From positions 464,633 to 528,632 of the forward strand of contig CAIIXF020000003.1 in NCBI GenBank assembly GCA_903813345.2: a DNA stretch of 64,000 bases, read 5' to 3'. Positions 20,695-31,946 of this stretch are shown in pieces. The translations under genes were made by a program, and so were the position numbers. The notes below the pieces were generated by a model. The model was not told the origin of the DNA. It was given only the letters and a program-made list of their open reading frames with translations, and made no database searches. Positions within the stretch are counted from its first letter, which is position 1; every line of letters begins with the position of its first letter. Source of the DNA: Owenia fusiformis. Lineage: Eukaryota > Annelida > Polychaeta > Sabellida > Oweniidae.

Positions 20695-22724
20695 AGCCAA
20701 TCTGGCAAGATGTTGTCGCACAAGCAGTTGAGAAAGAAGCTTATTCGAACTTTCAGGCAAATATTTTTTAGAAATGGTAATCTACTTACTGCACTCCCGG
20801 TTCATTTAGCGAGTTTTAACGCAAAAAAATGAATGATGACTATGAAGTTAGTAGAAGTGAAATGAGAGACCTAAACAGACAAATGGAAGAAATGAAGCTT
20901 GATTGGTTTGGACAATCATTCTTTCTTTCATATTATCTCTGGTGTTGAATTATCTTAAGACTTATCTTGTGTTCGATACCTTTAGCCTATACCCCTTTTA
21001 TCCATCATGGATGCAAGTATAATTGTTTGTTTTTTGATGGCCCTTACTCCTGGAATACTTTAACAGTTATTTCCAAACAAGGTAAACATTTGGAATGGTC
21101 GTGATGTTTACAACATGTTCTGTACTCATGAATTTGAATTATTCCAATGCACGGGAAAAACACTTGCTACATTTAATGATATGTTTTTACATTATTTACT
21201 GTCCGTTCACTCAGCTGTTCTCTATACACACCTTCCTCAACTTGAAACCTGACATTTCAATTCATTAGCAAACTTGAATAACTGGAGTGATTCACAGAAA
21301 GTCAGTGCATTGCAAGTATGTCTGGAAGGAAGGTGCTGGAACAACTAGGAGACCATACTCCAAGTATAGCAGTAGTAACCTAAAATAGGTCAGACATTCG
21401 AAGTAAGGAAGAAAGAGTTCTTGGATGAATTTAATAAGAATAAGGCTAACTTCAATATGACGGATATAGTGTTGAAGGATGAGCAGCTGGAAATAGCTTA
21501 TCAATGTTACGGGATATGGAAAAAACTATGCCTTTAGCTCAAATTGTTGATAATGATCTGGGAGGCTGAATTGTCGAGGCTAAGCAGTTCAGTCTCAGAC
21601 TTGCCAAGAAACATCTTAGCGCGTCAGGTAGGCTCCTCTTGTGATCAGGTTGATATGGCCAACCATCACCTCTGTGTACCCAAGTGCAGAACTGTTCTTG
21701 TTTGACCCTCTAACACATTATCTGACAGGATTCGCAGATTTCCTGAAAAAATAAAAGGATTGTCCTGTCTATGTACCATCTGTGCAATTAAAAATGTCCA
21801 AAGCCAGGCTAAAAATATGCCCATCTATAGTATGTGCAGGTCTGTACACTTACTCAGAAATTCCTACAGCATATACTTCGAGGCATATATGATTATTTAC
21901 AAAGTAAATAGTTTTTAATAGCATAGTGACATCTCTATTATCTAACTATAACTGATTATTAGCGCATGCGTATATTCATTCGATTTACACGTAGACATAG
22001 TTGAGTAAAGCTTTTTAGTTTAATCAATGTTCAGAGTGAGTTCTACTTTTAACCAATCAACACTTGTATAACTTCAAGCTTGGTGATTAGTATGTGGAAT
22101 TTATAACCTTTAAGTTTTGTTCCATGACCTATTTTCTTGCTTTTTTCACTATTTAACTTACTATAAGAAACCTTTTTTACACGATCCCTTTGATACTGAG
22201 CACCAAGTGCTTTTGTGGATGTTGTTCGGTGGTTGGTGTTCAGCAGTCAGTGTTTGGACATCAGCATCTGTTACAAATGGCAGGTTGATAACATTTTGCA
22301 TGTTCAGGCCCTTTTGGTTAGTTATCCAAACAAATAAGCGTAAAATACAATAGGTATTTCAGAGTAAAATATTATTATAAGTTCAGTTGTTTTGAAAGTT
22401 GCATACACAATACTTTTTCATTTACATGCAATACAGTGAGTGATGACATCATAGTGAACCATGTTAATTAACAAATAGGCAATTATGTTTCTGCATGGAG
22501 TAAATGCATATAATTAAAATATGTATCTAAGCTCAGTGAACTTGGACTTACTGTCTGGCCAAAAACTGTTTTGAAAACTGTGGATACATGTATATGGCTA
22601 AAACACAGAATTCTCAGGTAAAAGATTATATAAATGATACTCATACAAACTTTCTTTCTTCCATTTCTAATCATCAATGTAAGGGACACCTGCCAATATT
22701 TGAGCAAACTGTTGATAGACATTA
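20695..22724. other. Mostly unexplained; possible degraded element
   Basis: Short coding-like phrases occur near 21540-21760 but none reaches a recognisable motif. No tRNA, repeat array or splice pair was found. Confidence 0.3.
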
Positions 22725-22909
22725 ATGAAAGATGAAACCTTCAAATCGTCGAATAAATCATTAATCACTGCCAAAAAGGAGCTCAAACAAAATGGACAAG
22801 GATTCTTCGAACATTACCCTGAGATAGGTAAAGAGGACTTGGAAAAGCTCATCAGTTCCATGTACATGGATGTCAATACCCCCATGGGTTTAATTGTTCA
22901 ACAAGGTGA
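22725..22909 (+). pseudogene. Tyrosine-recombinase-type (DUF3504/Crypton-like) N-terminal fragment
   Basis: The frame includes KKELKQNGQGFFEHYPEIGK, EDLEKLISSMYM and NTPMGL. A helix of L-K-x-x-G-x-G followed by [QE]-H-x-x-x-I-x-x-x-D-L-x-K-L-x-x-S and a [ST]-P-x-[GS]-L segment is the core-binding start of DUF3504/Crypton-type recombinase domains (as in KCTD1, ZMYM2, QRICH1). The catalytic region is not here; a compatible Arg-box piece lies 2.6 kb downstream. A GTGAGT follows the last codon but may be chance. Broken fossil. Confidence 0.45.
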
Positions 22910-22914
22910 GTAAA

Positions 22915-23315
22915 CGTAAAGTCAAATAGGCCCTAGGTTTCTATCATTCTTGGTGTGTATCGTCAAAAATAAGTGGATTTACATTAATGATAGGCATACA
23001 TTGCGTAGGATCATTTGTATCATTCATTATATTGTTGAATTTGTAATCATCATATGATGATCATTTCTATCATCATTTCATAATCTTATTCAATTGTAGG
23101 TTCTGAATTCAATCGTGTTAACTGTAGAATTAGATTAGATTTTTTTAGCCTTGTGACGTCATAACATTTGCCTATTTTTGCAGATTAGGTCAAAATATAA
23201 AATAATATGTGCAATTCTCTTTCATTTTGATATACTGTATGATAGTATATTTGTATATTATTCTGTTTGACTTAAGTTTCATGACTGATGTGTTCAATTT
23301 TATTTGTTAATGCAG
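22915..23315. other. Intron-like
   Basis: AT-rich. CATCATATGATGATCATTTC gives a short hairpin near 23050. It ends with a weak acceptor (TTAATGCAG). Confidence 0.35.
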
Positions 23316-23413
23316 ATGAATAATGGATTGTGAACCAGAACTGTTGCTAATTACAACATTAGCTGCCTCTACAATAATTTTGAGCACCTGTCTGCTCTAC
23401 CATTGTTGCACAG
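23316..23413 (+). CDS. Exon 1 of a small membrane-protein candidate
   Basis: ATG at 23323 opens MDCEPELLLITTLAASTIIL followed by STCLLYHCC: a short acidic N-terminus, about 20 hydrophobic residues and a double cysteine just inside, a common palmitoylation context. The exon ends CACAG|GTAAAC in phase 1. It joins in frame with the acceptor at 24253, giving a stop after 12 more residues, so the whole product would be 42 residues. It could also be the N-terminal anchor of a larger protein through other downstream acceptors (28.9, 29.4, 29.8 kb), all of which follow a similar pyrimidine tract. Inference only. Confidence 0.35.
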
Positions 23414-24252
23414 GTAAACTGATGTTTATCATGCAATTAAACCTGTGTTAGTAAACACCTTTCTAGTGAACTTTTTTGCAAAAAGTTTCTATTTTTGACT
23501 CGCACCTTAATTAAGATACATCCGTATGTTCAGAATTTTTTGTAATTTTAAAAACTAGGTTAATGAATTTTCTATGTTCATACATTAGCCTTCAACTTAA
23601 AATCTATGAGTTTGTAATTTAGAGCACTTGTTCTAATGTTCTGTCAGATGAAAAATGCTGTTGATTAATTTGGAGAGAATTGGTGATAGAGTTGGGGCTG
23701 CCATTTTTATCATTCTATTGCTAGATCTTTAGAATGAATCTTTTCCTAATCTCAATCCACCTATAGCGGTCCATTTTCAGATAACTCTTATCTGATTTCA
23801 ATGTAATTCAGATACATCTAGGGGAACCTACCTAAAACAAAAACGCAATGCAATTAAGGTTTATTTAAACAGTTCTGGTACACAGTCTGCACTTTGTTTC
23901 ACCGTTCCCAAAACTGACCCAGACCGAGTTGTAACAGCTGACGACTCACACATCTGTTTTCACTGAGTCAGATATTCTTGGGACTCCCATTTTGTCAGAC
24001 TCAGACGAGCAAAATAAGATAGAAAATGTGTAAAAATCTCTATATTTGAGAAAGTAGATAAAGGCGATGAACAGACAATTGATCTGTACCTTTAAGGACC
24101 AAGCGAAAAATTCATGATAGTCGTATATCACCAAATATGATAACCATACACATTATATAAGATAACCTGTAAATCTGTGATTATTGTTTGCTGTAGTATT
24201 GGTTTAATTTTACATGCACAATGTAAAATGTTTTTCTTTTTATATTTTTCAG

Positions 24253-24292
24253 GAAGTAAGGATCCTCAGCATACACATCAGTATCCTTGAAT
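24253..24292 (+). CDS. Candidate exon 2 of the small membrane protein
   Basis: The acceptor TATATTTTTCAG and donor GAAT|GTAAGT bound 40 bases. Joined in phase 1 to 23413 it adds SKDPQHTHQYP and a TGA inside the exon (24288-24290). Confidence 0.3.
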
Positions 24293-24569
24293 GTAAGTTT
24301 TTCTATTTTTACTTTATTCTTTATCATGCTTAACAAGAAAAACTGTTAACCCAGAATATTTCACTTCATATGCAGTATTTCACAAATAATATTCTCGGTT
24401 GGCAGTACTATCAGATGAGATTAACTCTGGTCAATTTAATTTAATTTGACACTTAATAGCACGTTTGAAGGGATTGGCGTTGCCGTTATCTAGTTTTAAC
24501 TGATTGTAGGGTTAACATTCATTTCAGAATCTGTTTCTAACAATTGGGCTGTCATGCCTGTCTATTGAG

Positions 24570-25045
24570 TTGTTGTGTCTGCATTATTGGGGTTGTTGTC
24601 TGTATTATTGGGGTTGTTGTCTGTATTATTGGGGTTGTTGTCTGTATTATTGGGGTTGTTGTCTGTATTATTGGGGCTGTTGTCTGTATTATTGGGGTTG
24701 TTGTCTGTATTATTGGGGTTGTAGTCTGTATTATTGGGGTTGCAATAGCTCTAGCAATTATATCTGATTGTAAGGCTAACATACTTAAAAATCTGTTCTA
24801 ATGGGGCTGTAATGTCTGTCTCTATGGAGTTATGTCTGCATTATTGGGGTTGTTTATGTCTGCATTATTGGGGTTGTAATAGCTCTAGTAATTATATCTG
24901 ATTGTAGGGCTAACATACTTAAAAATCTGTTCTAATGGGGCTGTAATGTCTGTCTCTATGGAGTTGTTATGTCTGCATTATTGGTTTTGTTGTCTGTATT
25001 ATTGGGGTTGTAATAGCTCTAGTAATTATATCTGATTGTAGGGCT
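24570..25045. repeat. 21-bp minisatellite with higher-order repeats
   Basis: About eight units of CTGTATTATTGGGGTTGTTGT run from 24576 to 24752. Then a block of about 140 bp (containing AATAGCTCTAGYAATTATAT and CTGATTGTAGGGCTAACATA) repeats, with one to three 21-bp units between copies, to 25045. The three open frames through the array (CIIGVVV and so on) are artefacts of a unit length divisible by three. Confidence 0.95.
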
Positions 25046-25329
25046 AAATTTTATTTTATGTTGTGACCTTGTTTATGTTTATTCTATTGATTTAACAATG
25101 TAATTAGTTTATATGAAATCAGATTTGAAATCGGGAATAAAAGATACATACATCTTTTGCAAATTCCTGAAGAAACAAAAGGATTACAGGTTTGATGAGA
25201 ATAAACTCATTAAATTGTACATTTTAAACCTAGTAGTGTGATTTGAAACCTGGGACAATAAATAAAATCGAAACAAACTAAAACTATCTTAGGAAAGCAA
25301 AGAAACCACAAAACCAATGAGTGGCAAAA

Positions 25330-25545
25330 GAAATGCAACTTTTAAAATCTTATGTGGACTCTGCAATAGCAGAAACAATGGCATCACCCAATATGCGTGG
25401 CTGTGTACCCTTGATGTAGCCGGTCTCACGCTTTTCAATGCCAGACGTGGTGAGGAGAGATCCTGACTTACAAATGAAGAATGGATAGATGCAATGGGAG
25501 CGACTTCACTGTCTAATGATGAAGTATGGATAATTTTAGTTAAGT
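25330..25545 (+). pseudogene. Tyrosine-recombinase Arg-box fragment
   Basis: WLCTLDVAGLTLFNARRGEE, then LTNEEWIDAM. L-T-x-F-N-[AG]-R-R-G-[GD]-E is the box-I arginine region of recombinase-like proteins that are multi-copy in invertebrate genomes. It could come from the same element as the piece at 22.7 kb. Broken; family (Crypton or another tyrosine-recombinase element) not decided. Confidence 0.45.
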
Positions 25546-25681
25546 ATGGATAATTTTAGTTAGGTATGAATGTGGAAAAGCAAATGAATGGATGTAACCA
25601 TAAATTTGATACGAAATAGCTCATGAAATATCCTTTGCTTGTATATAGTCCACATCAGAATGTGGTATACTTGTCTTCCAT

Positions 25682-26014
25682 GTGCTCTTTTCTGAACCAG
25701 TGGATCTCAAACTAGCGTGCAAGGTCCAGTTTAACATGGCACAACATCATCATATTACACTGGACACACTCATCAAGATTTGTGAGTCTCAATTAGTAAA
25801 TAATGGAAAACTGAGGCATGAAACTGTTGCCATAAAACATTTAATATTGCCAAAGATGGAATCTAAGTTAATTCTCAAAATAGGGCAACCCGGATCAATA
25901 ATGAGTTATGTGACGTTGGTATTCCCTAGAATGTCTGACAACACTTGTCTTATACAGAAGGGTTTTGACAAGGACACCTTGTCCATCAGGAATAATTGTA
26001 TTGGTGCCAACTGA
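25682..26014 (+). CDS. Hypothetical ORF, multi-copy segment
   Basis: 110 codons with protein-like composition (TLDTLIKICESQLVNNGKLR, then VFPRMSDNTCLIQKGFDKDT). The last 70 bp are shared with 10780-10845. I do not recognise it. The shared segment marks it as a transposon gene piece. Confidence 0.3.
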   Translation: MLFSEPVDLKLACKVQFNMAQHHHITLDTLIKICESQLVNNGKLRHETVAIKHLILPKMESKLILKIGQPGSIMSYVTLVFPRMSDNTCLIQKGFDKDTLSIRNNCIGAN

Positions 26015-26107
26015 CACAAGTAATGAAGACCATAATGAACTGTGAGTACAGTCAATCAAAAAACAATATCCTTAGATCTAATTAAATATGTAACAGAATG
26101 AATAAAT

Positions 26108-27163
26108 CAGGATGATTGTTCCAAAAGTAACAGGACTGGTGCTAGCATTTTGTCGAATATGCACCAATCGTCTTCAAAATTTTACATAATGTACTTCCGT
26201 GTATTGTAACTAAGACTGCAAAGTTTTGACAAAAATTATGAAACTGGGGTAGAATTATGGTTGCTATGGTAACATGACATCACGATACCCGGGGCAACAT
26301 TCCACGCAGAAAGTTACAGAGATTTTAAGCATTTTGTACATCCCATAGCAAAGTTAGAATCCAACAACTGGTGGGAATTACATTTGCTAAATACATTATT
26401 TGATATTCCTATGTATCCTCTACTTTGAAAAGTAGGGTCCTCTTTGGTCAGTCCAAGAGTAACACTCAGTATCCATGACTCAACATGAGTGAACCCATTT
26501 GATGACATGCCACGCAGGGTCGATTGGACAATTTGGAGAAGGTCATTCTCATATTTAAAGGTCTTACAGCACTGATTAGCATTCCATTCCCCATATAAAA
26601 GTAAAAATTAGATATTGCATGATCAGAAGAGTATGATGCATGGTCTTAGACCTCAAGACCTAGCTCCGCTATAGCTGCAGTGGTCTTTAGTGCTGACTTG
26701 TGGGCAGATGCCTTATCAAGGTGGATGACTGGCTTCAAATTGGGTATTTTCAAAAACTCAACAGTGAATTGTGCAGACTGTTATACATAATGATATTTCA
26801 GGAAATTGAATAAATATTATTATTATTATGAAATCATACTTGAATCTGAGTTGTATAGCGACCCCATAACTATAAAGCAACTAATAAAACAAACAAGAAA
26901 TTTTGTATTGTAATAGGCGAATTAGATACTTTCTTCAGTCATATAAAAATGTTAGATATTACATTTTCATGAAAAAGTTGCCCCGGGTATTGTGATGTCA
27001 CGTTACTATAGTAACCATAACTTTACCCGGATTTTATCATTTTTTCTGAAACTTTACAATTTTAGTTGCACTTCTTCAAAGTACAATTTGTAAAAATTTG
27101 AACACACTTGGTGCAGAATTGACAAAATGCCAGCACCAGTCCTGTTACTTTTGGAACACCCTG
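26108..27163. mobile_element. DNA transposon derivative with about 190-bp inverted ends (1056 bp)
   Basis: Left CAGGATGATTGTTCCAAAAG and right (reverse-complemented) CAGGGTGTTCCAAAAGTAAC continue as inverted repeats through AACAGGACTGGTGCT and on to TACCCGGGGC, about 190 bp. CAGGGTGNNCCAAAAG ends are common in invertebrate DNA transposons and also occur as solo ends here (8744, 33028). A weak minus-strand frame inside (26314-26508) is unrecognised. The target duplication is not clear. Confidence 0.75.
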
Positions 27164-27394
27164 TAAGTTGTAATTTGTGTTCAAATTGTAGAAATAACCC
27201 TTTATATGAGGTTGTGTTGCAAATAAAACAAGAATTCAATTGGACATGCAGAGATGCATTGCCATGATATGTGCATCAGAGGGTATGTTTTTGTTATTTA
27301 AATCTATAGTAGGATTTTGAAACTAGATAATTTATTGATGTACTGATTTACATGCAAAACATATTGGGAGCAAAATCATATAATATATTATAGC

Positions 27395-27595
27395 TGTTGC
27401 AAACAATGTTCATGCCAATGACATCAGAACTGTATCCACTCTTGGTCATTGTAAAACAAGCTCAAGAGCTGGTGTGCTCCTATCAGAAGGGGGACATAAG
27501 GATGCTACTCCATTCTTTCCAAGCAGCAGCTGGTTAAACACAGCAGTGACACAGATGTTGAAGTATTTTGTGTCCCCACATAAGTAGTATATAAT
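27395..27595 (+). pseudogene. PIN-nuclease-like transposon protein, mid fragment
   Basis: Two blocks can be read close together: one of the form G-D-x-R-M-L-L-H followed shortly by SSDTDVEVFCVPT. E-A-D-T-R-x-x-L-H and S-x-D-T-D-V-x-V are consecutive motifs of a large uncharacterised family that is very abundant in marine invertebrate genomes. Other parts of the family occur at 33.1, 55.4 and 63.3 kb in this window. Broken fossil. Confidence 0.4.
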
Positions 27596-27599
27596 CAAC

Positions 27600-28389
27600 A
27601 TGATTATATAATAAACCGAGAGGAAGGCTGATTTACTTCAGCCACATGTGCATCTTAGTTTGATAGAACAATTCAAAGGCACACCTATGCCCATTCCAAG
27701 CAGAATTGTGAATTTTAGTGTCAATGCTATATGGTAATCATTAATCTAAATGATATAACAAAGGAGGCTGATGTCAAAAAAGCTCAGTTGAACTGTAGCT
27801 ACATGATACCATTTTTCTTCAGTCATTCTAATCATTCCAAGTACTTCATATTATATTACCTCACAAGAGAATCAAGCTATGGCATTCCAGAATGTTAAAG
27901 CAGACCATTGGAAAACATGGCAATCGAACAAACAGGGTATAAATTCCCATACACAAATTATCGCCTGTGCAGTGTCGAGGGAAAATAAATTGCCTTATGC
28001 TAGAATTAGTGGCCAATTGATAATGCGCCAGACCAAACACACAGTTTGACGGTTGTTAAAGCCCCGAAAAAGGACCTCTTCAGGGAATACCTCTCCCCTA
28101 AGGGGAAATCTATGAAGCAATAAAGTTTAGAAGTTCAAACAGATTTGAGCATCATTGGTAGCATACAAAATGGTGGCTTATAATCAAAAGTATGTGGTTA
28201 ATAATTTAGAAGAAAATATTCAACTCACTGATTAGTCTTAGAAAAATTTGAACTTTTATTTGGCAAATTTAGCGCTACAACATCCAAAATGTCTAAGCAA
28301 CCAGCTTGGAAAGTGATTACTAACAAGGTCTATATGTTAGGATACCCCCAAAGAAAAATAGATCTTCACTCCAAACGCTTTTAACCTTT
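27600..28389. other. Degraded transposon-like sequence
   Basis: Coding-like phrases without motifs that I can place; probably continuation of neighbouring fossils. Confidence 0.3.
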
Positions 28390-28650
28390 TCACTTCACTC
28401 CAAACCAATATGCATTTTTAACTGTGGACCCTGATGGTAGACCTTATAGGACCCCTGACCCAAACACCCAACGGCATGAGAAGGAAGTTCTGGTCAAATA
28501 TCATTGGGATCACATTCATAGGCTAACGCTGTTGGTGGGGACACTCATTGGAAATCACTGACATGGCTGCCGATGAAGGAATAACCATTCTTGTTCGACC
28601 ATCTCACACCACCCAATACCTGCAGCAACTGGACAAGACATGCTTTTTTA
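28390..28650 (+). pseudogene. pogo/Tigger DDE transposase fragment
   Basis: Near the end the frame gives MAADEGITILVRPSHTTQYL followed by QQLDKTCF. [IV]-x-[LF]-x-x-x-P-[SP]-[HN]-[TS]-[TS]-x-x-[LM]-Q-P-L-D-x-x-x-F surrounds the third catalytic aspartate of pogo-family (DDE_1) transposases. The first D block is not recognisable and there is an in-frame stop (TGA at about 28558-28560) just before it. Together with pogo-like termini at 16.9, 19.4 and 39.5 kb it shows past pogo activity. Confidence 0.55.
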
Positions 28651-28869
28651 ATATTAATATGCTTCTTACTATAAAATTACAAAACATTGAGTATTATTAA
28701 TGTAGTTTAAATTGATACCCTGTGCTTGTTGGAAACATGAGGTATATTTGAACCAAAGATGATAATGAGCTTCTCTACCTCAGGGGGCAGCAATGTCTAT
28801 TCCAATCAGTACATTTAGGCTTTTGTAAAGTTCAAAAACGTAAACAGTTCACAAAGTACATGGTCCTAT

Positions 28870-29455
28870 GTCATAATTGTTTACTCTATTTTTCAGGTAG
28901 CAGCCCCTACTGAGTTATAACTTAAAACGTAAGTCAGTCTCAGTCATAAACAAAATATTCTTGAGACATTTAGATATAGGTCTACTTAGATATAATAATA
29001 ATCTATCAAATCTGTATTTGTCATTTGATTTGAAGACAACCTAAATGTTTATCCAAGCAGTTTTGAGATAAATGGATGGAACAGAAAAATTCAAGAGTTA
29101 AGGTTCATGCTTTACATTCAATTTGATCTAAATGTCAGAAACTGATTCATGCTGACTTATCATATAATCGTTAATCTCAGTCATCAGTATTTTGAATCTG
29201 CATTCACGAGATGATACTAGGTAAACAACTGATGAGGTTTCCACATTCTTTTCACTATCAGGTGGCACAGTATTTAAATAAAGGTCACAAATTAATTCTC
29301 TCATCGTTAATCTCACTCCATTACTCATTTTAAATCACACCCTCCTTCCTGTATATTAAACTTGTGTTCATAACTGTTTATTTCTATTTTTCAGATAGCA
29401 GCCAGTCATTACTGACTCAGAAAAGAACATAAACAACAAACAAATAGTAAGTATT
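28870..29455 (+). repeat. Tandemly duplicated acceptor/mini-exon unit, about 500 bp apart
   Basis: CTATTTTTCAGGTAGCAGCC (28890s) and CTATTTTTCAGATAGCAGCC (29390s) lie in similar contexts (TCATAAYTGTTTA upstream, ACTGA and a GTAAGT donor downstream). A weaker third version is at about 29800-29860. They look like duplicated exons whose short contents (SSPY and SSQSLLTQKRT) would end a phase-1 message. Confidence 0.45.
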
Positions 29456-30231
29456 TCCATTAAATGGCATTTCTAGATTCCTTTAAAAAAATCTTATGCA
29501 GTTGTGTCTTTGAATTATGAAATATTTTGAGTATTGTGTTCGGCTGAAAAAATTGAATAATATTATCAGCCAAATATTTCTAGAATCATTACATGGTGCA
29601 ACTGAAGTGATACTGATTTCTTCTGCATCCGACCATTGGAGATATAGCAAAAAATCTTTTAAAATTAAATATTCACTTGATATCTAGATTTTGATTTGAG
29701 TTTGATACTTAAAGAATTGAGAATATGTACAGTAAATTTAACTATAGGGAAATGTTGAGTAAAAGAAAAAATACTATAATACTTGATATTTCACTTTTCA
29801 TAACTTTATACAACTTTATTTTCAGACAACAAAAATCTATCTGTAACAGAACAAACTAAGTATATACATAAAGAAGTTGTTCATGAAATGACCTTTTCAA
29901 ATTCCATATGAATTTCAACAAAGTTTTATCCCAAGAAATAATGAAAAGAGTCAACAGTACAACCTATCTAATATCTCAAGTTGTACACATTTGGTACATA
30001 TATATAGGGTCATTTAACATTAAGTCAAATGGTCTTGGAACTAAGAAAGGTTTTCCTCTTACTACAAAGCAGTTCCATTTCACTGATTTAACTGAATATT
30101 ATGTTAGAACAAGATAAATGCTGATTATGCTTGTTCAATGTTTGAAAGATCTATAGCGACCTAGAAGCTGCTAAAGCCCAACGTCTGTATTACCCTTATC
30201 CCTGAGGCATAGAAGATTACACCACATGACA
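29456..30231. other. Intron-like AT-rich sequence
   Basis: One 69-codon frame (29908-30117) of low-complexity composition; not supported as a gene. Confidence 0.3.
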
Positions 30232-30278
30232 TAACAAATGACCTAGTAATCAAAAAAAGGTTACTAGGTCATTTGTTA
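30232..30278. repeat. Perfect 18-bp hairpin
   Basis: TAACAAATGACCTAGTAA and its exact reverse complement are separated by 11 bases. Confidence 0.9.
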
Positions 30279-30390
30279 CACAATTAATTCTTCCATTGCC
30301 TTTTGTTTTATTATGACGTCACATGTATGCTGTAGTTATATGTCTATTGAGCAGAGCTCCTTTGTGTTTATGCATCAGCATATAAAATTT

Positions 30391-30533
30391 CAAGGCTATC
30401 AGCTGGGGTTGGCCGCCGAGGAAGCCCCAACTCCATCCAGAACTCCCAAGTTGGGACGAGGACAGGCGCTACTAGCTCTTGTGACACAGAATGGCGGTGA
30501 CCGCTTGCCCGGCCGGCAAGTATCCCATGCTTA
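30391..30533 (+). CDS. GC-rich exon-like ORF with GRG-ALL motif
   Basis: An abrupt GC-rich island encodes LGLAAEEAPTPSRTPKLGRG, then QALLALVTQNGGDRLPG. The composition and codon use differ from the surroundings. G-R-G-x-A-L-L resembles N-terminal arginine-glycine stretches of Piwi-pathway proteins, but this is only a resemblance. It may be a real exon or part of a repeat; splice sites are unclear. Confidence 0.25.
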
Positions 30534-30727
30534 AGCATATGATATCGATAATACACAACTTTTTCACAGGATAAACATAGCCAGGATTTGCAAGGAGGAG
30601 GGGGGCATGTTTTGAAAAAAAATTCAAGGGGGTCCATTTTTGACAACTTTGGAAAAATAGCAATATAAAAAATAACATAAAGTGCTCAAAAACAGCATGG
30701 ATTTGGCCAGGGTGGGGTGGTTCACTC

Positions 30728-30795
30728 ACAACACCCTCCCCCACCCCCACCCCTCACCCCCCCCCCCCCTCCCCTCCCCCCCACCCCCTCCCAGC
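30728..30795. repeat. Poly-C/CCCCA tract
   Basis: Almost uninterrupted C with a few A and T. It produces spurious glycine/arginine-rich frames on the minus strand. Confidence 0.95.
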
Positions 30796-31946
30796 TATGG
30801 GCCTGACAAACACTACAGACTGCATCTTTAATATAACATTTGTTCAACTTACAGCGCAGAGAGGACTTCATATTATGTACGCATACAAAAAGCATTGGAG
30901 AACCCGGAAAGGTATAATTCAAAAATAATACTTTTATTGAACAATATGCTTGAATTTGAATGCACTGAGAAAGATGACTCAATAATTTATATATAATGTG
31001 GCAACAGGTCTGTGGCAAAAATCAAAAATCACCTCTGGCAAAAATAGTGTTTACAAAAATTAGGCAGGCACATTGCTGGATCGAGACAGGGGCCATGCCA
31101 AAGAAACGTGTGATATACTTGAAGTGTAATTGATTTCTGATGAGACTGTCTAACTGACATGCAGAAGGTCAGATTCCTCTTTCACATTTTTAAAGATTAT
31201 TTTACATTATTTACAGATACATGTCACTTATAATTAATGCTATGGATCAAATAAAAACTTCCATCTCTCGTTTCTTAGAACCAACAGGTACAACTGGCAA
31301 GTGAACAAAGCAATGTTTGAGTGACATGAACAATATTTTTTTATTTTTTGCAAAAAATTGCAATTATTACTGAAAATATTATGGCAACTATAAAAAATGA
31401 TTAGTAAAATACAATGAAATGACACTTGAATTTGTAGCATAATTGTATTATGATATTATTTTATAATATAGAAATAAAAGATGAAGAGACACTGATCCCA
31501 AATAAGATTAATGACAGTATAAATATCACTGACTCCTTGTTGCAGACTCATGGTACGTACAGGTACATGTAGGTGTAGTAATTATTATTGATGGATTAAA
31601 ACATTAAATAATAATTATGAACCATGGAATATATACACCCCCTGGGGTGTCTTTTTATATTATAGTCATGTATATTGCATGATAGAATTTTGAATTGAAT
31701 TGAATTGAAAATTAAATAAATAAGGGTTATAACATGGGAGTTTTGTAAGGAGAGACTATACCAAGGTACTGTATGCATATCTCATCAAGGGACAGGGGAA
31801 AATCTAATTATCCTTACTAATTTGAAATTGTTGGAGTACTTGAGGCATTGCCATTACTAAATTACTAAATATCATTGACCAGTTAAGATACAGAGAGGTT
31901 AAAATGAATATTTAGCCTCAGAGATAAAGGAGTTGTGTGTTAAATC
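30796..31946. other. No gene; short TGAAT microsatellite
   Basis: TTTTGAATTGAATTGAATTG near 31689-31708 resembles the tail of a LINE or SINE. Otherwise AT-rich filler. Confidence 0.4.

Noticed and set aside
24544-24801. Long open frames in three frames over the 21-bp minisatellite (CIIGVVV repeats)
   Set aside because: Unit length is a multiple of three, so stop-free frames arise automatically; no start context or non-repeat coding flank.
24544-25045. CRISPR array
   Set aside because: Units are directly adjacent without unique spacers and the genome is eukaryotic.
30722-31018. Gly/Arg-rich minus-strand protein
   Set aside because: Produced by the poly-C tract; no supporting motif.
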